Shown piece after piece: positions 18,386 to 25,640 of a stretch of DNA of 35,508 nucleotides. Within the stretch, counting starts at the first letter, position 1. Each line of letters opens with the position of its first letter. The notes beneath the pieces are model-generated. The model did no database searches and was not told the origin of the DNA. It was given only the letters and a program-made list of their open reading frames with translations. The translations under genes and the position numbers were made by a program. The stretch comes from Allochromatium palmeri (GTDB lineage: Bacteria > Pseudomonadota > Gammaproteobacteria > Chromatiales > Chromatiaceae): the NCBI RefSeq assembly GCF_009720725.1, contig NZ_WNKT01000039.1, positions 1 to 35,508 on the forward strand, written 5' to 3'.

Positions 18386-19264
18386 ATGCATCGGATGTCT
18401 TTTTGGCTGGCCATCGGATTCGCGCTCGTCGCTAGCCCGGCCTGGGCTCTGATCAACGGCCAGTTCGACGATGAGGGTCGATATGGCGCCGTGGTCGCCC
18501 TGTGGAGTGAGGGCGAGCGGCGCTGTAGCGCGACCAAGATCGACTCCAACACCTTCCTCACCGCCGCCCATTGTGTCGTCGATGTCGCGCGCGGAAAACT
18601 GTCATCCCCTTTCCAGCCCGGCGGCACGCTCCTGATCAGCGCGCGGCCCGAGTCCCGTCCGAGCGATACCCAAGCCTTGGTGGTCGCCAACACCGAACTC
18701 CCGCCGGCCTTCGCCGCTGGGCTGCAACGGCTGTATGACTACCAGCAGTCACGAATCGAGGAATATCGCGCGCGGTATAACGGTGAGGATCTGGCCCGGC
18801 GCATCCGCCGTGTCCAGGCCGACTCGCGCATCACCGACCGCTTCCCCGACGCCGCTCTGGTGCGTGTCGTCACGCCAACGCCCGCCATTCCCCAGCTTCC
18901 AGTGAGTCTTGCGCCCCTGCCCGCTGGGGCCGACGTGATCCTCGTTGGCTATGGCTGCGAGCGTGTCAGCGATTGGCGCCGCTCCGATCGGCGCGACCGC
19001 CCGGCACGTCGTCTCTGGGGACGCAGTCAGGTGATTCGGGTCGATGGTGTGAATTTTTATACCTTCGGCAGCGAACGACGCGCCGGGAGCGCGACGCTCT
19101 GCCCGGGTGACTCGGGTGGACCCGTGCTGCTCGATGGCCGGGTGGTCGGCGTGCATGGAACCGTCTGGGGGCTGAGTCATCGCGATACGGCCCGTTCCAA
19201 TATGTCGGTCAATCTGCACGGCTTGATTGACTGGAAGGCGTGGATACCGCTTGCTTCATTCTGA
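18386..19264 (+). CDS. Secreted trypsin-like (S1) serine protease
   Basis: Protein of 292 aa from ATG 18386. Signal peptide MSFWLAIGFALVASPAWA is followed by LINGQFDDEGRYGAVVAL, similar to the chymotrypsin-fold mature N-terminus. The catalytic triad is His62 in FLTAAHCVV, Asp155 in FPDAALVRV and Ser243 in LCPGDSGGPVLLDG. The open frame extends to 18296, overlapping the channel gene, but a start at 18386 or 18395 gives a proper signal peptide. Expected location is periplasm or outside the cell. Confidence 0.9.
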   Translation: MHRMSFWLAIGFALVASPAWALINGQFDDEGRYGAVVALWSEGERRCSATKIDSNTFLTAAHCVVDVARGKLSSPFQPGGTLLISARPESRPSDTQALVVANTELPPAFAAGLQRLYDYQQSRIEEYRARYNGEDLARRIRRVQADSRITDRFPDAALVRVVTPTPAIPQLPVSLAPLPAGADVILVGYGCERVSDWRRSDRRDRPARRLWGRSQVIRVDGVNFYTFGSERRAGSATLCPGDSGGPVLLDGRVVGVHGTVWGLSHRDTARSNMSVNLHGLIDWKAWIPLASF

Positions 19265-19284
19265 ACGCTTGCGCCCCTACTCCC

Positions 19285-19443
19285 ATGGCCCAACTTCGAT
19301 CAATGAGAAGTCATTGCGAAGAACAACAGGCCGCCGCCAAGACCTTTCCGCTGGCCATGGCCAGCGAGGGCGAGCGGGTACGTCTGTGGGCACGGCGTGA
19401 GCCGGTGCCTGTCAAGCTGGCAACGCAGGGATTACCATCATGA
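19285..19443 (+). CDS. Small FeoA-like protein, possibly truncated
   Basis: Protein of 52 aa from ATG 19285. The segment TFPLAMASEGERVRLWAR resembles the start of FeoA SH3-like domains, and the end KLATQGLPS resembles the middle of the FeoA fold (L..LGL.PG). FeoA proteins are about 75-85 aa, so this lacks the C-terminal strands. Its TGA overlaps the ATG of the next FeoC-like gene (ATGA), implying coupling. The match is weak and by eye only. Confidence 0.45.
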   Translation: MAQLRSMRSHCEEQQAAAKTFPLAMASEGERVRLWARREPVPVKLATQGLPS

Positions 19444-19685
19444 TCGTCAGTGAACTTGCGCGCTATCTGCGCGACAACCATCGTGCCGCCGTGCGCGATC
19501 TGGCTTATCACTTCGATACCGAGCCGGACGCGCTGCGCGGGATGCTCGAAACGCTGGAGCGCAAGGGGCGGGTGCGCAAGCTCGCGGCCAACACGCCCTG
19601 CGCCGGGGGCTGCTGTCAGTGCGATCCGGCGACGGTCGAGATCTACGAATGGGTGGAACAACGCGAAGCCACGACGAATTTTTGA
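19440..19685 (+). CDS. FeoC-like winged-helix protein
   Basis: Protein of 81 aa. A winged-helix part, VSELARYLRDNHRAAVRDLA, DALRGMLETLERKGRVRKL, is followed by a cysteine cluster C54xxxC58C59xC61 (PCAGGCCQCDP) that may bind an iron-sulphur cluster, as in FeoC. FeoC regulates or stabilises the FeoB ferrous-iron transporter. It is coupled to the FeoA-like frame, but no feoB lies in the window. The last codons and stop lie inside a sequence resembling an IS200/IS605-type end, so the original C-terminus may have been altered. Confidence 0.75.
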   Translation: MIVSELARYLRDNHRAAVRDLAYHFDTEPDALRGMLETLERKGRVRKLAANTPCAGGCCQCDPATVEIYEWVEQREATTNF

Positions 19686-19736
19686 CATCCTCCCCGCCCT
19701 GAAATGTCATTGTCCCGCGCTTGAGGTTTGAGCGCG
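19683..19736. other. Hairpin-rich segment resembling an IS200/IS605-type element end
   Basis: TTTTTGACATCCTCCCCGCC then CTGAA overlaps the FeoC-like stop. From memory, this resembles the end of many IS200/IS605 elements, where it continues into a GGGCGGGG hairpin arm; that arm is missing here. TGACAT (19683-19688) and ATGTCA (19704-19709) are inverted, and CGCGCT / AGCGCG (19716-19736) forms a second stem. Either could serve as the gene's terminator. No transposase is nearby. Confidence 0.35.
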
Positions 19737-20146
19737 ACTCATCGCGATGCGCCTAACCGATCACGATCGTCGTCAGCTCGACGAAGGCCGGGGGGACGCA
19801 GCAGCAATAGTTCATCACGCACGCCAATAAACACAAAAAGTTTAAGCGCGCTCGCCCTAGACCCCAGAGGTGAAGGAAGCATTTTTGCTGAAAATCACCT
19901 AAACTCAAAAACCACAGACTGAAAGCCCAGTTAGTTTTTACAACGGGCTACACATCCTTCGTGCGGTTAAAACTGCCTTATCGAAGACCCAATATATTCA
20001 GCAATTTTTGTGCCATATACGCACGGAAAATTGGACTTAATTACTGTTGGCCATCTAGGGAGGTTATATAAAGCGCTTCAAGACCAGTCAAATGTTGCGG
20101 CCTATCGCGCTTGTAAAGCATTGTTAAATCTACTGGAAAAAACCCA
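19686..20146. other. Intergenic region of 461 bp, AT-richer than its surroundings
   Basis: Separates the FeoC-like gene from the giant VWA gene. It holds the hairpin segment near 19683-19736, A/T-rich stretches from about 19830 onward that could include the VWA gene's promoter, and a protein-like open fragment at 19971-20150 described separately. I find no tRNA or clear promoter box pair. Confidence 0.5.
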
Positions 20147-20150
20147 ATGA
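19971..20150 (+). pseudogene. Open protein-like fragment ending in ATGA overlap with the VWA gene; possible gene remnant
   Basis: From a TAA at 19968 the frame is open for 59 codons to a TGA at 20148-20150 that overlaps the next gene's ATG. It includes IFVPYTHGKLDLITVGHLG then RLYKALQDQSNVAAYRACKA and ends LLNLLEKTQ. The composition looks like a real helical protein tail. No ATG start exists; a GTG at 20010 would give 46 aa without a visible ribosome site. Best read as the remnant of an ORF, or chance. Confidence 0.25.
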
Positions 20151-23100
20151 AAAAGATACTCGATGCTCGAAAAAAGGGTTCTTACCCTGAAACATATCGT
20201 AAAAAATTTCATTTTCGACCGCTATCCAATCGTCGCCGAATGTCCGTTCTGGCGCTAACCTTCGGATTCCTCGTCGGGGCATCCTCCGCGCTGGCGCAAG
20301 GATTTGACGCACCAAGCATTGTGAAGGGCGAAATCATTCCCATCCCTATGCTACAACGGCTTCCTAGCGACGAAGCATTGAATCAGCCAAACGCCGTCAG
20401 CCTGGATGTGCTGGCCGAAGATTTCGAGAGTGGAGCGACCGTTTGGACAACAACCGGGGATTGGGAGATTGGCGCCGTCGCATCAGGTCCAAACACCGGC
20501 GGTCTCGGCAATTCCACCCAAGCGGCAGCAACCATCCTGGACGGCAATTACTCCAATCAAGCCAATGCCAACCTGACCTCTCCATCCATCTCGCTCCCAA
20601 GCGGCGTCTATGACTACAGTCTGGAGTACTCCGAGTGGTTTGAGACCGAGACGGTAAAGGACCAAGGCGTTACCGAACTGTCCGTCGACGGTGGCGCAAC
20701 CTGGACCCTGCTGAGCACGATCAATGGCAGCAGTGAGATCAACGGCAGCATCCAGTGGCGCACCCAACAGCTTCCTCTGGATGTCGCCGATGGCTCGACC
20801 ATCCAGATCCGTTTCCGCTTCACCAGCGACACTTCCGATACATCCGCCGGCTGGTACATTGATGATCTCCGGGTGATCGCGAGTGAAGCCGATCCGATCA
20901 AAGTCAGCCTTGCCACCCTCAACGCGCAGGAATTTCCGATCGTCCGCGCGCAGGTGCGCCTCAAGGATCTCGGTGGCAATTGTCCCGCTCCATTGACGAC
21001 GTCCAATTTCGAGATCTACGAAGACGACGTCCTGCAGACCGACCTGTTTGAGGTCACGCCTCCTGGTGGTCCGAGTCTTGCTGACATCGTGTTCTTGATG
21101 GATAACAGTGGCAGCATGAGCGACGAACAGGCCGCCGTGGTTGCCAATATCGAAGACTTTGTTGACAACCTTAACATCGCTGGCATCAATGCCGCCCTGG
21201 GTCTGACCCGCTATGGCCAAAGCACTCAAAGCGGCGACCCCATTCTGGAAGATAACGGCACCCTGAGCACGGATACGCTGTATTTCAAGACGAATGTGCT
21301 CACTAGAAACATCAGCTCTGGCGGTACTGAGCCGGGCTACAAAGCCATCAGCGACACGGCCTCCAGTTTCACTTTCCGACCCGGATCCCAGCGCATCTTC
21401 GTCGAGATCACCGACGAAAAGCCCAACCAGGGTAGCGGTTCCGGTTATGTGCTTCAGGATGCCAAGGACGCCCTTACGTCCGCCGATGCAACGCTGTTTG
21501 CCCTGACGAGCACCTACCTGTTCCCCACCTTCGAACCCCTGGTCCAAGATCCGACTACGCAGGTGTTCGACATCCTCGAACCCTTCGACCGTATTTTAAA
21601 ATTCATCGTAAGTCAGGTCTCCGACGTCTATTCATTGCGCTACCAGACGAGTAATCCGGTTCAGGATGGCGTGCAAAGAACGGTGAGGATTGAAGCCACC
21701 TGTGGCTCGGATACCGGAACAGTGGTTGGCCATTACACACCAGGCGCCGCCCCGGTCATCACGCGGACGCCAGCCACCGAGGCGCTATCGGACACGGCCC
21801 AGCAGGATAGCCTCGACCTTCCGATCATTGCCGAAATCGCTGATGCGAAGGATCCCTTCGTGACCGGTGCCACCCTGTATTACAAAGGCGTTAACGACGC
21901 CAGCTTCACCCCGGTCGCCATGACCCAAACGAATGGCGATAGCACTCAGGGCACCTGGAGCGGCACCATTCCCGCCGCCGCCGTGCAAGGGCCTGGTATC
22001 GCTTACTATCTGACGGCCACCGATGGGGATTTGACGACTTCCAGTCCTCGTGTCAATCCCTCATCTGACCCCTATCTAATCGCCGTGCTACCGAACGTTC
22101 CGCCGGATCTGCAGCATACACCGGTCACGTCCGCGCCAGTTGCCACCGAGGTTGCGATCGCGGCAACGGCTTCAGACACGACTACGTCCCTAGCCTCGGT
22201 CAACCTCTTTTATCGTGTGGTCGGTGACTCTCTATACGAGCACCTCGCCATGACCGATCAGGGCGGCGGACAGTATCAGGCCGCGATTCCGTCAGCCACC
22301 ATGGGTCCAAACGGGGCTGAGTACCGTATCGTCGCCACCGACGACTTCGGTCTGGCAAGCACCGTCGGAACGGCTGACCAGCCCTTGAAGATAGAGGCCA
22401 TGTCCTCGCTGAGCGTCACGGTGAACGGTTCGGGTTCGGTGACCAGCAATCCCGCGGGCATCGACTGTGGTCAGGATTGCACCGAAAGCTATCTTGGCAA
22501 CGCTGACGTCACGCTCACCGCGATTCCTATCTCAGGCGCGGCCTTTGGTGGCTGGGGCGGCGACTGCGCAGCCAGCGGCACCGACAGTACATGCACGCTA
22601 ACCATGGAAACGGCCCGAACGGTATCCGCGTCCTTCGCCCAAAACGCCTATGGTATTCAAACCACGGCGGTTCCCAATGTTGGCGGTCAGGTGACCTGTA
22701 ACCCCAATCCGGTCAATAGTGGTCAGAACAGCCAGTGTACCGCCACGCCGAATACGGGCTACGGCTTTACTGGATGGCAGGGCGACTGCAGCGGCTCCAA
22801 CCTGAGCTGTACGCTCAGCGCGGTAACCAGCGACAAGAGTGTGACCGGCACCTTCGCGCTAAACACCTATGCCATTCAGACTCAGGCCGATCCCGCCGCT
22901 GGCGGTCAGGTTGTCTGTGCTCCGAATCCGGTTAACCATGGCGACGACATTCTCTGCACCGCCGCCGCCAACGCCGGTTATGACTTTACCGGCTGGGGTG
23001 GCGATTGTAGCGGTACGGACCTGAACTGCACACTGAGCGCCGTGATCGGCGGAAAATCCGTCATCGGTCGCTTCATGCTCCAGCCGACCGACTTCACGAT

Positions 23101-25492
23101 CCAGACCGCTGCGCAACCGCCAGCCGGTGGCACGGTTCAATGCTCGCCCAATCCCGTCCCGCGCGGGGTGGACAGCACCTGCACTGCCACTCCGAACTCC
23201 GGGTATCGTTTCACCGGTTGGAGCGGCGATTGTAGCGGTACGGACCTGAGCTGCACCCTGAGTGCCGTCGCCAGTGCGAAGAGCGTGACCGGGGACTTTG
23301 CCGAGGCTGGTCCAGCCGCCACGCATTCCTTCAACGGCTGCTACATCCCGGGGGCTTTGCTGACCATCACCAACCAGTTCAACGACACCAGTGGTGACCA
23401 GGCGCAGAGCCTGACCTGGGATCCTCTGCTGCCGTCCGGCTGGACGATCGTCAGCGTCGAAGGCGATGGTGGCCCTCAGGTCAGCGCGAATAAGATCGCG
23501 TTTAACGGAAATCTGCGCCAGTTGCCGATCGAGTTCAGCTATCGAGTCAGCATTCCGAACGATGCACGAGGTGAACAGCAAATTGCTGCCCAGTCGATCT
23601 ACCAATCCTCGAGCATGCTCAACCCGACGCATCTCCTCGTAGAGCCAGACCCGCTGTTCATCTGTCAGGGAACGATCGAGCGGCATTCGGCAGACTACAA
23701 AACGCCTGAATGGGTGATCGATGAAATCGAATACAGTCGTGTCCTGGCCCACTGGCGCGCGGGTGCCTATCATGTCGATGCCCAGGGCGTCGATGGCTAT
23801 GGATCAGGCTCCGGCCCCACCACGACCGGCGATCCCCATGATGCGGACTATCAAAGCCCGTACTGGCGCATCGATACCTTCGAGGCCAGCCGCATCCTCG
23901 CCTACTGGCGCGCCATGGCCTACCACGTCGAGCCGGATACCCTTGATGGCTATGCTCCAGGCAGTCGGCAAATGGCCTCGCAACCACTCGTCGTGGGCGC
24001 CGATGCCCCGCAGGCCACTCACACCGTCAGCCCGAGTCAGTACACGTCTGGTAATACGCTGACCATCACCAGCACCATCGGTCAGAACGGCGATCGTCCA
24101 TTGATCAGTCTGATATGGCTGCCGAAGTTGCCGAACGACTGGACCATCACGGCGGTTAGCGGTCAGGGTGGGCCTGAACTCAACACTAATCGCGACCAGA
24201 TCCTGTTCACCAGCGACGACCTGAGCCTTCCGCTAACGTTTAGCTACACGGTGCAGGTGCCTGATACAGCCAGTGGCAGTCAGACCCTGCGGGCTGACTT
24301 CCAATACTGGTGGAACGATCCAACCATGGTCGATCCGGCCACCGCCTCGCTTGAGCCGCTGATGGTGAGCGACAGTGGCGGCAGCACGGTCGGCGATTGC
24401 AGTCGCAGTGAACTTGCGCTCAATGCTCCGATCACCAGTGGCACGCAGACCAAGCGTTCCGAGGTTGGCATTCGCACCACGGGCATGGTCACAGTAGCTT
24501 CCGGTGCCACGCTCGATCTAACCGCCCCGCGCCTCGTCTTCGAGCCCGGCTTCAGCGTCGAGTCCGGTGGACGACTCACGGCAACCTCAGCACCTGTGAT
24601 CTGTACGGCCGTCTCAGCCCAGAGCGCGTCGGCTTCAAACGCCATCGCGCCTGAGTCTGTCGAGACGTTCGCACCTGGGTTCATCGCCAGTGCGGATACC
24701 CTGCCATCGTGGCTGCTGGAGCATCTCGCTGAGTTTGGCATCGACGCCGACGCCCTGACTGGCGGTCTGCTCGATACCGACGAACGCTGGCTGATCCTGG
24801 AAACCACCCAGGCGCTGCATCCCGAGGATGGCAACGAAGCGAGTGACCTGTATCGCCTCGATCTGCTGACCGACCACATCGCGCTGATCAGCGTCACCGA
24901 GGATGGCTCAGCCGGCAACGGCGCCAGCCGCGATCCAGCCGCCGATACGCTTGGCGAGCGGGTGGTGTTCTCCAGTGCCGCCAGCAATCTGGTGCCCGGT
25001 GATGAAAATGGTGTGAGTGATCTGTTCCTGCGCGATCTGGTGCTGGGCGTCACCGAGCGGCTGACACAGGCTGAACAGGCTTCGGCCCACCCGGCGGTCG
25101 ATGCCGAGGGCACCGTTCTGGTCTATGACCAGGCGAGCCTTGAAGGCCCACGCCAGATCCTCGGCCAAGCGCTGAATGATAGCGTCGCCGCCGAGGTCGT
25201 CCCGCTGAGCGAAGGCCACCCCCTCGCCGATGCGCATCACCCGGCGATTAGTGCCGACGGCCGTTTCCTGGCCTATCTACGCCAGTCGTCCGATGCCCAG
25301 GGAACGCCGGACTGCACCGTCGAGATCCGCGACTTCGTCACGGGCCTTAACCATCGTCAAGCCTGTCCGGCCGCGCTCGCCACGGCCACAGACCAGGTGC
25401 GAGCGGCGTTCAGTCAGGATGGGCGCGAACTGCACTGGCATCTGTCTGGACAGGAGCAGCCAGTCAGTGTATCCAACCCGCTTGGAGACTGA
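20147..25492 (+). CDS. Giant secreted VWA-domain protein with a modular C-terminal chassis
   Basis: Protein of 1781 aa. A basic N-terminal extension of about 31 residues precedes the signal peptide SVLALTFGFLVGASSALAQ. Then come a jelly-roll (MAM/immune-inhibitor-like) domain (about 75-245) ending SAGWYIDDLRVI, a VWA domain with MIDAS motif DNSGSMS (Asp319), and Ig-like segments (about 535-750). Four InlB-like repeats follow (about 754-1052; GYGFTGWQGDCSG, CTLSAV...KSVTG.F), then beta-sandwich A (about 1060-1175). Two dockerin-like units (RHSADYKTPEWVIDEIEYSR, HDADYQSPYWRIDTFEASR; about 1179-1270) lead to beta-sandwich B (about 1289-1410). The GGRLTATS stack module (about 1418-1488) and a PD40/TolB-like propeller (about 1519-1781) complete it. 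Everything from the repeats onward is shared with the beta-helix protein two genes on. ATG 20240 is an alternative start just before the hydrophobic core. Likely a surface adhesion or matrix protein (inference). Confidence 0.88.
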   Translation: MKKILDARKKGSYPETYRKKFHFRPLSNRRRMSVLALTFGFLVGASSALAQGFDAPSIVKGEIIPIPMLQRLPSDEALNQPNAVSLDVLAEDFESGATVWTTTGDWEIGAVASGPNTGGLGNSTQAAATILDGNYSNQANANLTSPSISLPSGVYDYSLEYSEWFETETVKDQGVTELSVDGGATWTLLSTINGSSEINGSIQWRTQQLPLDVADGSTIQIRFRFTSDTSDTSAGWYIDDLRVIASEADPIKVSLATLNAQEFPIVRAQVRLKDLGGNCPAPLTTSNFEIYEDDVLQTDLFEVTPPGGPSLADIVFLMDNSGSMSDEQAAVVANIEDFVDNLNIAGINAALGLTRYGQSTQSGDPILEDNGTLSTDTLYFKTNVLTRNISSGGTEPGYKAISDTASSFTFRPGSQRIFVEITDEKPNQGSGSGYVLQDAKDALTSADATLFALTSTYLFPTFEPLVQDPTTQVFDILEPFDRILKFIVSQVSDVYSLRYQTSNPVQDGVQRTVRIEATCGSDTGTVVGHYTPGAAPVITRTPATEALSDTAQQDSLDLPIIAEIADAKDPFVTGATLYYKGVNDASFTPVAMTQTNGDSTQGTWSGTIPAAAVQGPGIAYYLTATDGDLTTSSPRVNPSSDPYLIAVLPNVPPDLQHTPVTSAPVATEVAIAATASDTTTSLASVNLFYRVVGDSLYEHLAMTDQGGGQYQAAIPSATMGPNGAEYRIVATDDFGLASTVGTADQPLKIEAMSSLSVTVNGSGSVTSNPAGIDCGQDCTESYLGNADVTLTAIPISGAAFGGWGGDCAASGTDSTCTLTMETARTVSASFAQNAYGIQTTAVPNVGGQVTCNPNPVNSGQNSQCTATPNTGYGFTGWQGDCSGSNLSCTLSAVTSDKSVTGTFALNTYAIQTQADPAAGGQVVCAPNPVNHGDDILCTAAANAGYDFTGWGGDCSGTDLNCTLSAVIGGKSVIGRFMLQPTDFTIQTAAQPPAGGTVQCSPNPVPRGVDSTCTATPNSGYRFTGWSGDCSGTDLSCTLSAVASAKSVTGDFAEAGPAATHSFNGCYIPGALLTITNQFNDTSGDQAQSLTWDPLLPSGWTIVSVEGDGGPQVSANKIAFNGNLRQLPIEFSYRVSIPNDARGEQQIAAQSIYQSSSMLNPTHLLVEPDPLFICQGTIERHSADYKTPEWVIDEIEYSRVLAHWRAGAYHVDAQGVDGYGSGSGPTTTGDPHDADYQSPYWRIDTFEASRILAYWRAMAYHVEPDTLDGYAPGSRQMASQPLVVGADAPQATHTVSPSQYTSGNTLTITSTIGQNGDRPLISLIWLPKLPNDWTITAVSGQGGPELNTNRDQILFTSDDLSLPLTFSYTVQVPDTASGSQTLRADFQYWWNDPTMVDPATASLEPLMVSDSGGSTVGDCSRSELALNAPITSGTQTKRSEVGIRTTGMVTVASGATLDLTAPRLVFEPGFSVESGGRLTATSAPVICTAVSAQSASASNAIAPESVETFAPGFIASADTLPSWLLEHLAEFGIDADALTGGLLDTDERWLILETTQALHPEDGNEASDLYRLDLLTDHIALISVTEDGSAGNGASRDPAADTLGERVVFSSAASNLVPGDENGVSDLFLRDLVLGVTERLTQAEQASAHPAVDAEGTVLVYDQASLEGPRQILGQALNDSVAAEVVPLSEGHPLADAHHPAISADGRFLAYLRQSSDAQGTPDCTVEIRDFVTGLNHRQACPAALATATDQVRAAFSQDGRELHWHLSGQEQPVSVSNPLGD
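22641..23302 (+). repeat. Tandem InlB-like repeats inside the VWA gene
   Basis: Three in-frame units of about 72-76 codons, preceded by a more diverged first unit from about 22407. Each carries QxxCxPNPVxxG near its start, GYxFTGWxGDCSG in the middle and CTLSAVxxxKSVxGxF at its end, with four cysteines per unit. The DNA is also similar between units (for example, GATTGTAGCGGTACGGACCT recurs), so expansion by recombination is likely. Confidence 0.8.
24680..25492 (+). repeat. Long direct repeat, copy 1: 3' end of the VWA gene
   Basis: Encodes the propeller and matches 31720-32543 at DNA level, including runs with only scattered differences (for example 24815-25020 against 31865-32070). The similarity continues past the stop codons into the downstream hairpins. 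It reflects recent duplication or gene conversion between the two genes. Confidence 0.85.
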
Positions 25493-25501
25493 GCCTCGGC
25501 T

Positions 25502-25540
25502 GGTGCGGTCCCAGTATTGAGTGCTGTGGCCGCACCTTTT
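25502..25540 (+). terminator. Terminator-like hairpin after the VWA gene
   Basis: GGTGCGG (25502-25508) pairs with CCGCACC (25530-25536), followed by TTTT. The 21-nt loop can pair further. The same hairpin, with a compensatory change, follows the beta-helix gene at 32553-32587. Confidence 0.65.
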
Positions 25541-25640
25541 CAGTAGCCGTTTCGTTGTAAGTCACTTGGTCGGACCCGCCAAACCCACAGGGATGTGGGA
25601 CACTGTGACCTGTGACGATCAAGCAGGATCATTCAGGCAA
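25541..25640 (+). repeat. Duplicated intergenic block, copy 1
   Basis: From CAGTAGCCGTTTCGTTGT to the base before the subtilase ATG. It contains the inner hairpin CCCACA-GGGA-TGTGGG (25584-25599) and CAGGATCATTCAGG near its end. It matches 32592-32663 joined to 34099-34127 (the second copy, split by the IS). No function known; the inner stem is identical in both copies. Confidence 0.8.

Noticed and set aside
17497-18693. Minus-strand 398-aa open frame opposite the TDT channel and protease start
   Set aside because: Antisense shadow; low-complexity Gln/Asp/Arg composition and no recognisable domain.
19728-19922. Plus-strand 64-aa open frame after the FeoC-like gene
   Set aside because: No ribosome site, low-complexity Ser/Arg/Thr composition, and overlap with hairpin DNA; no support for coding.
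22859-23773. Minus-strand 304-aa frame inside the VWA gene
   Set aside because: Mirror of repeated coding sequence; repeats of the plus strand produce its apparent internal repetition.
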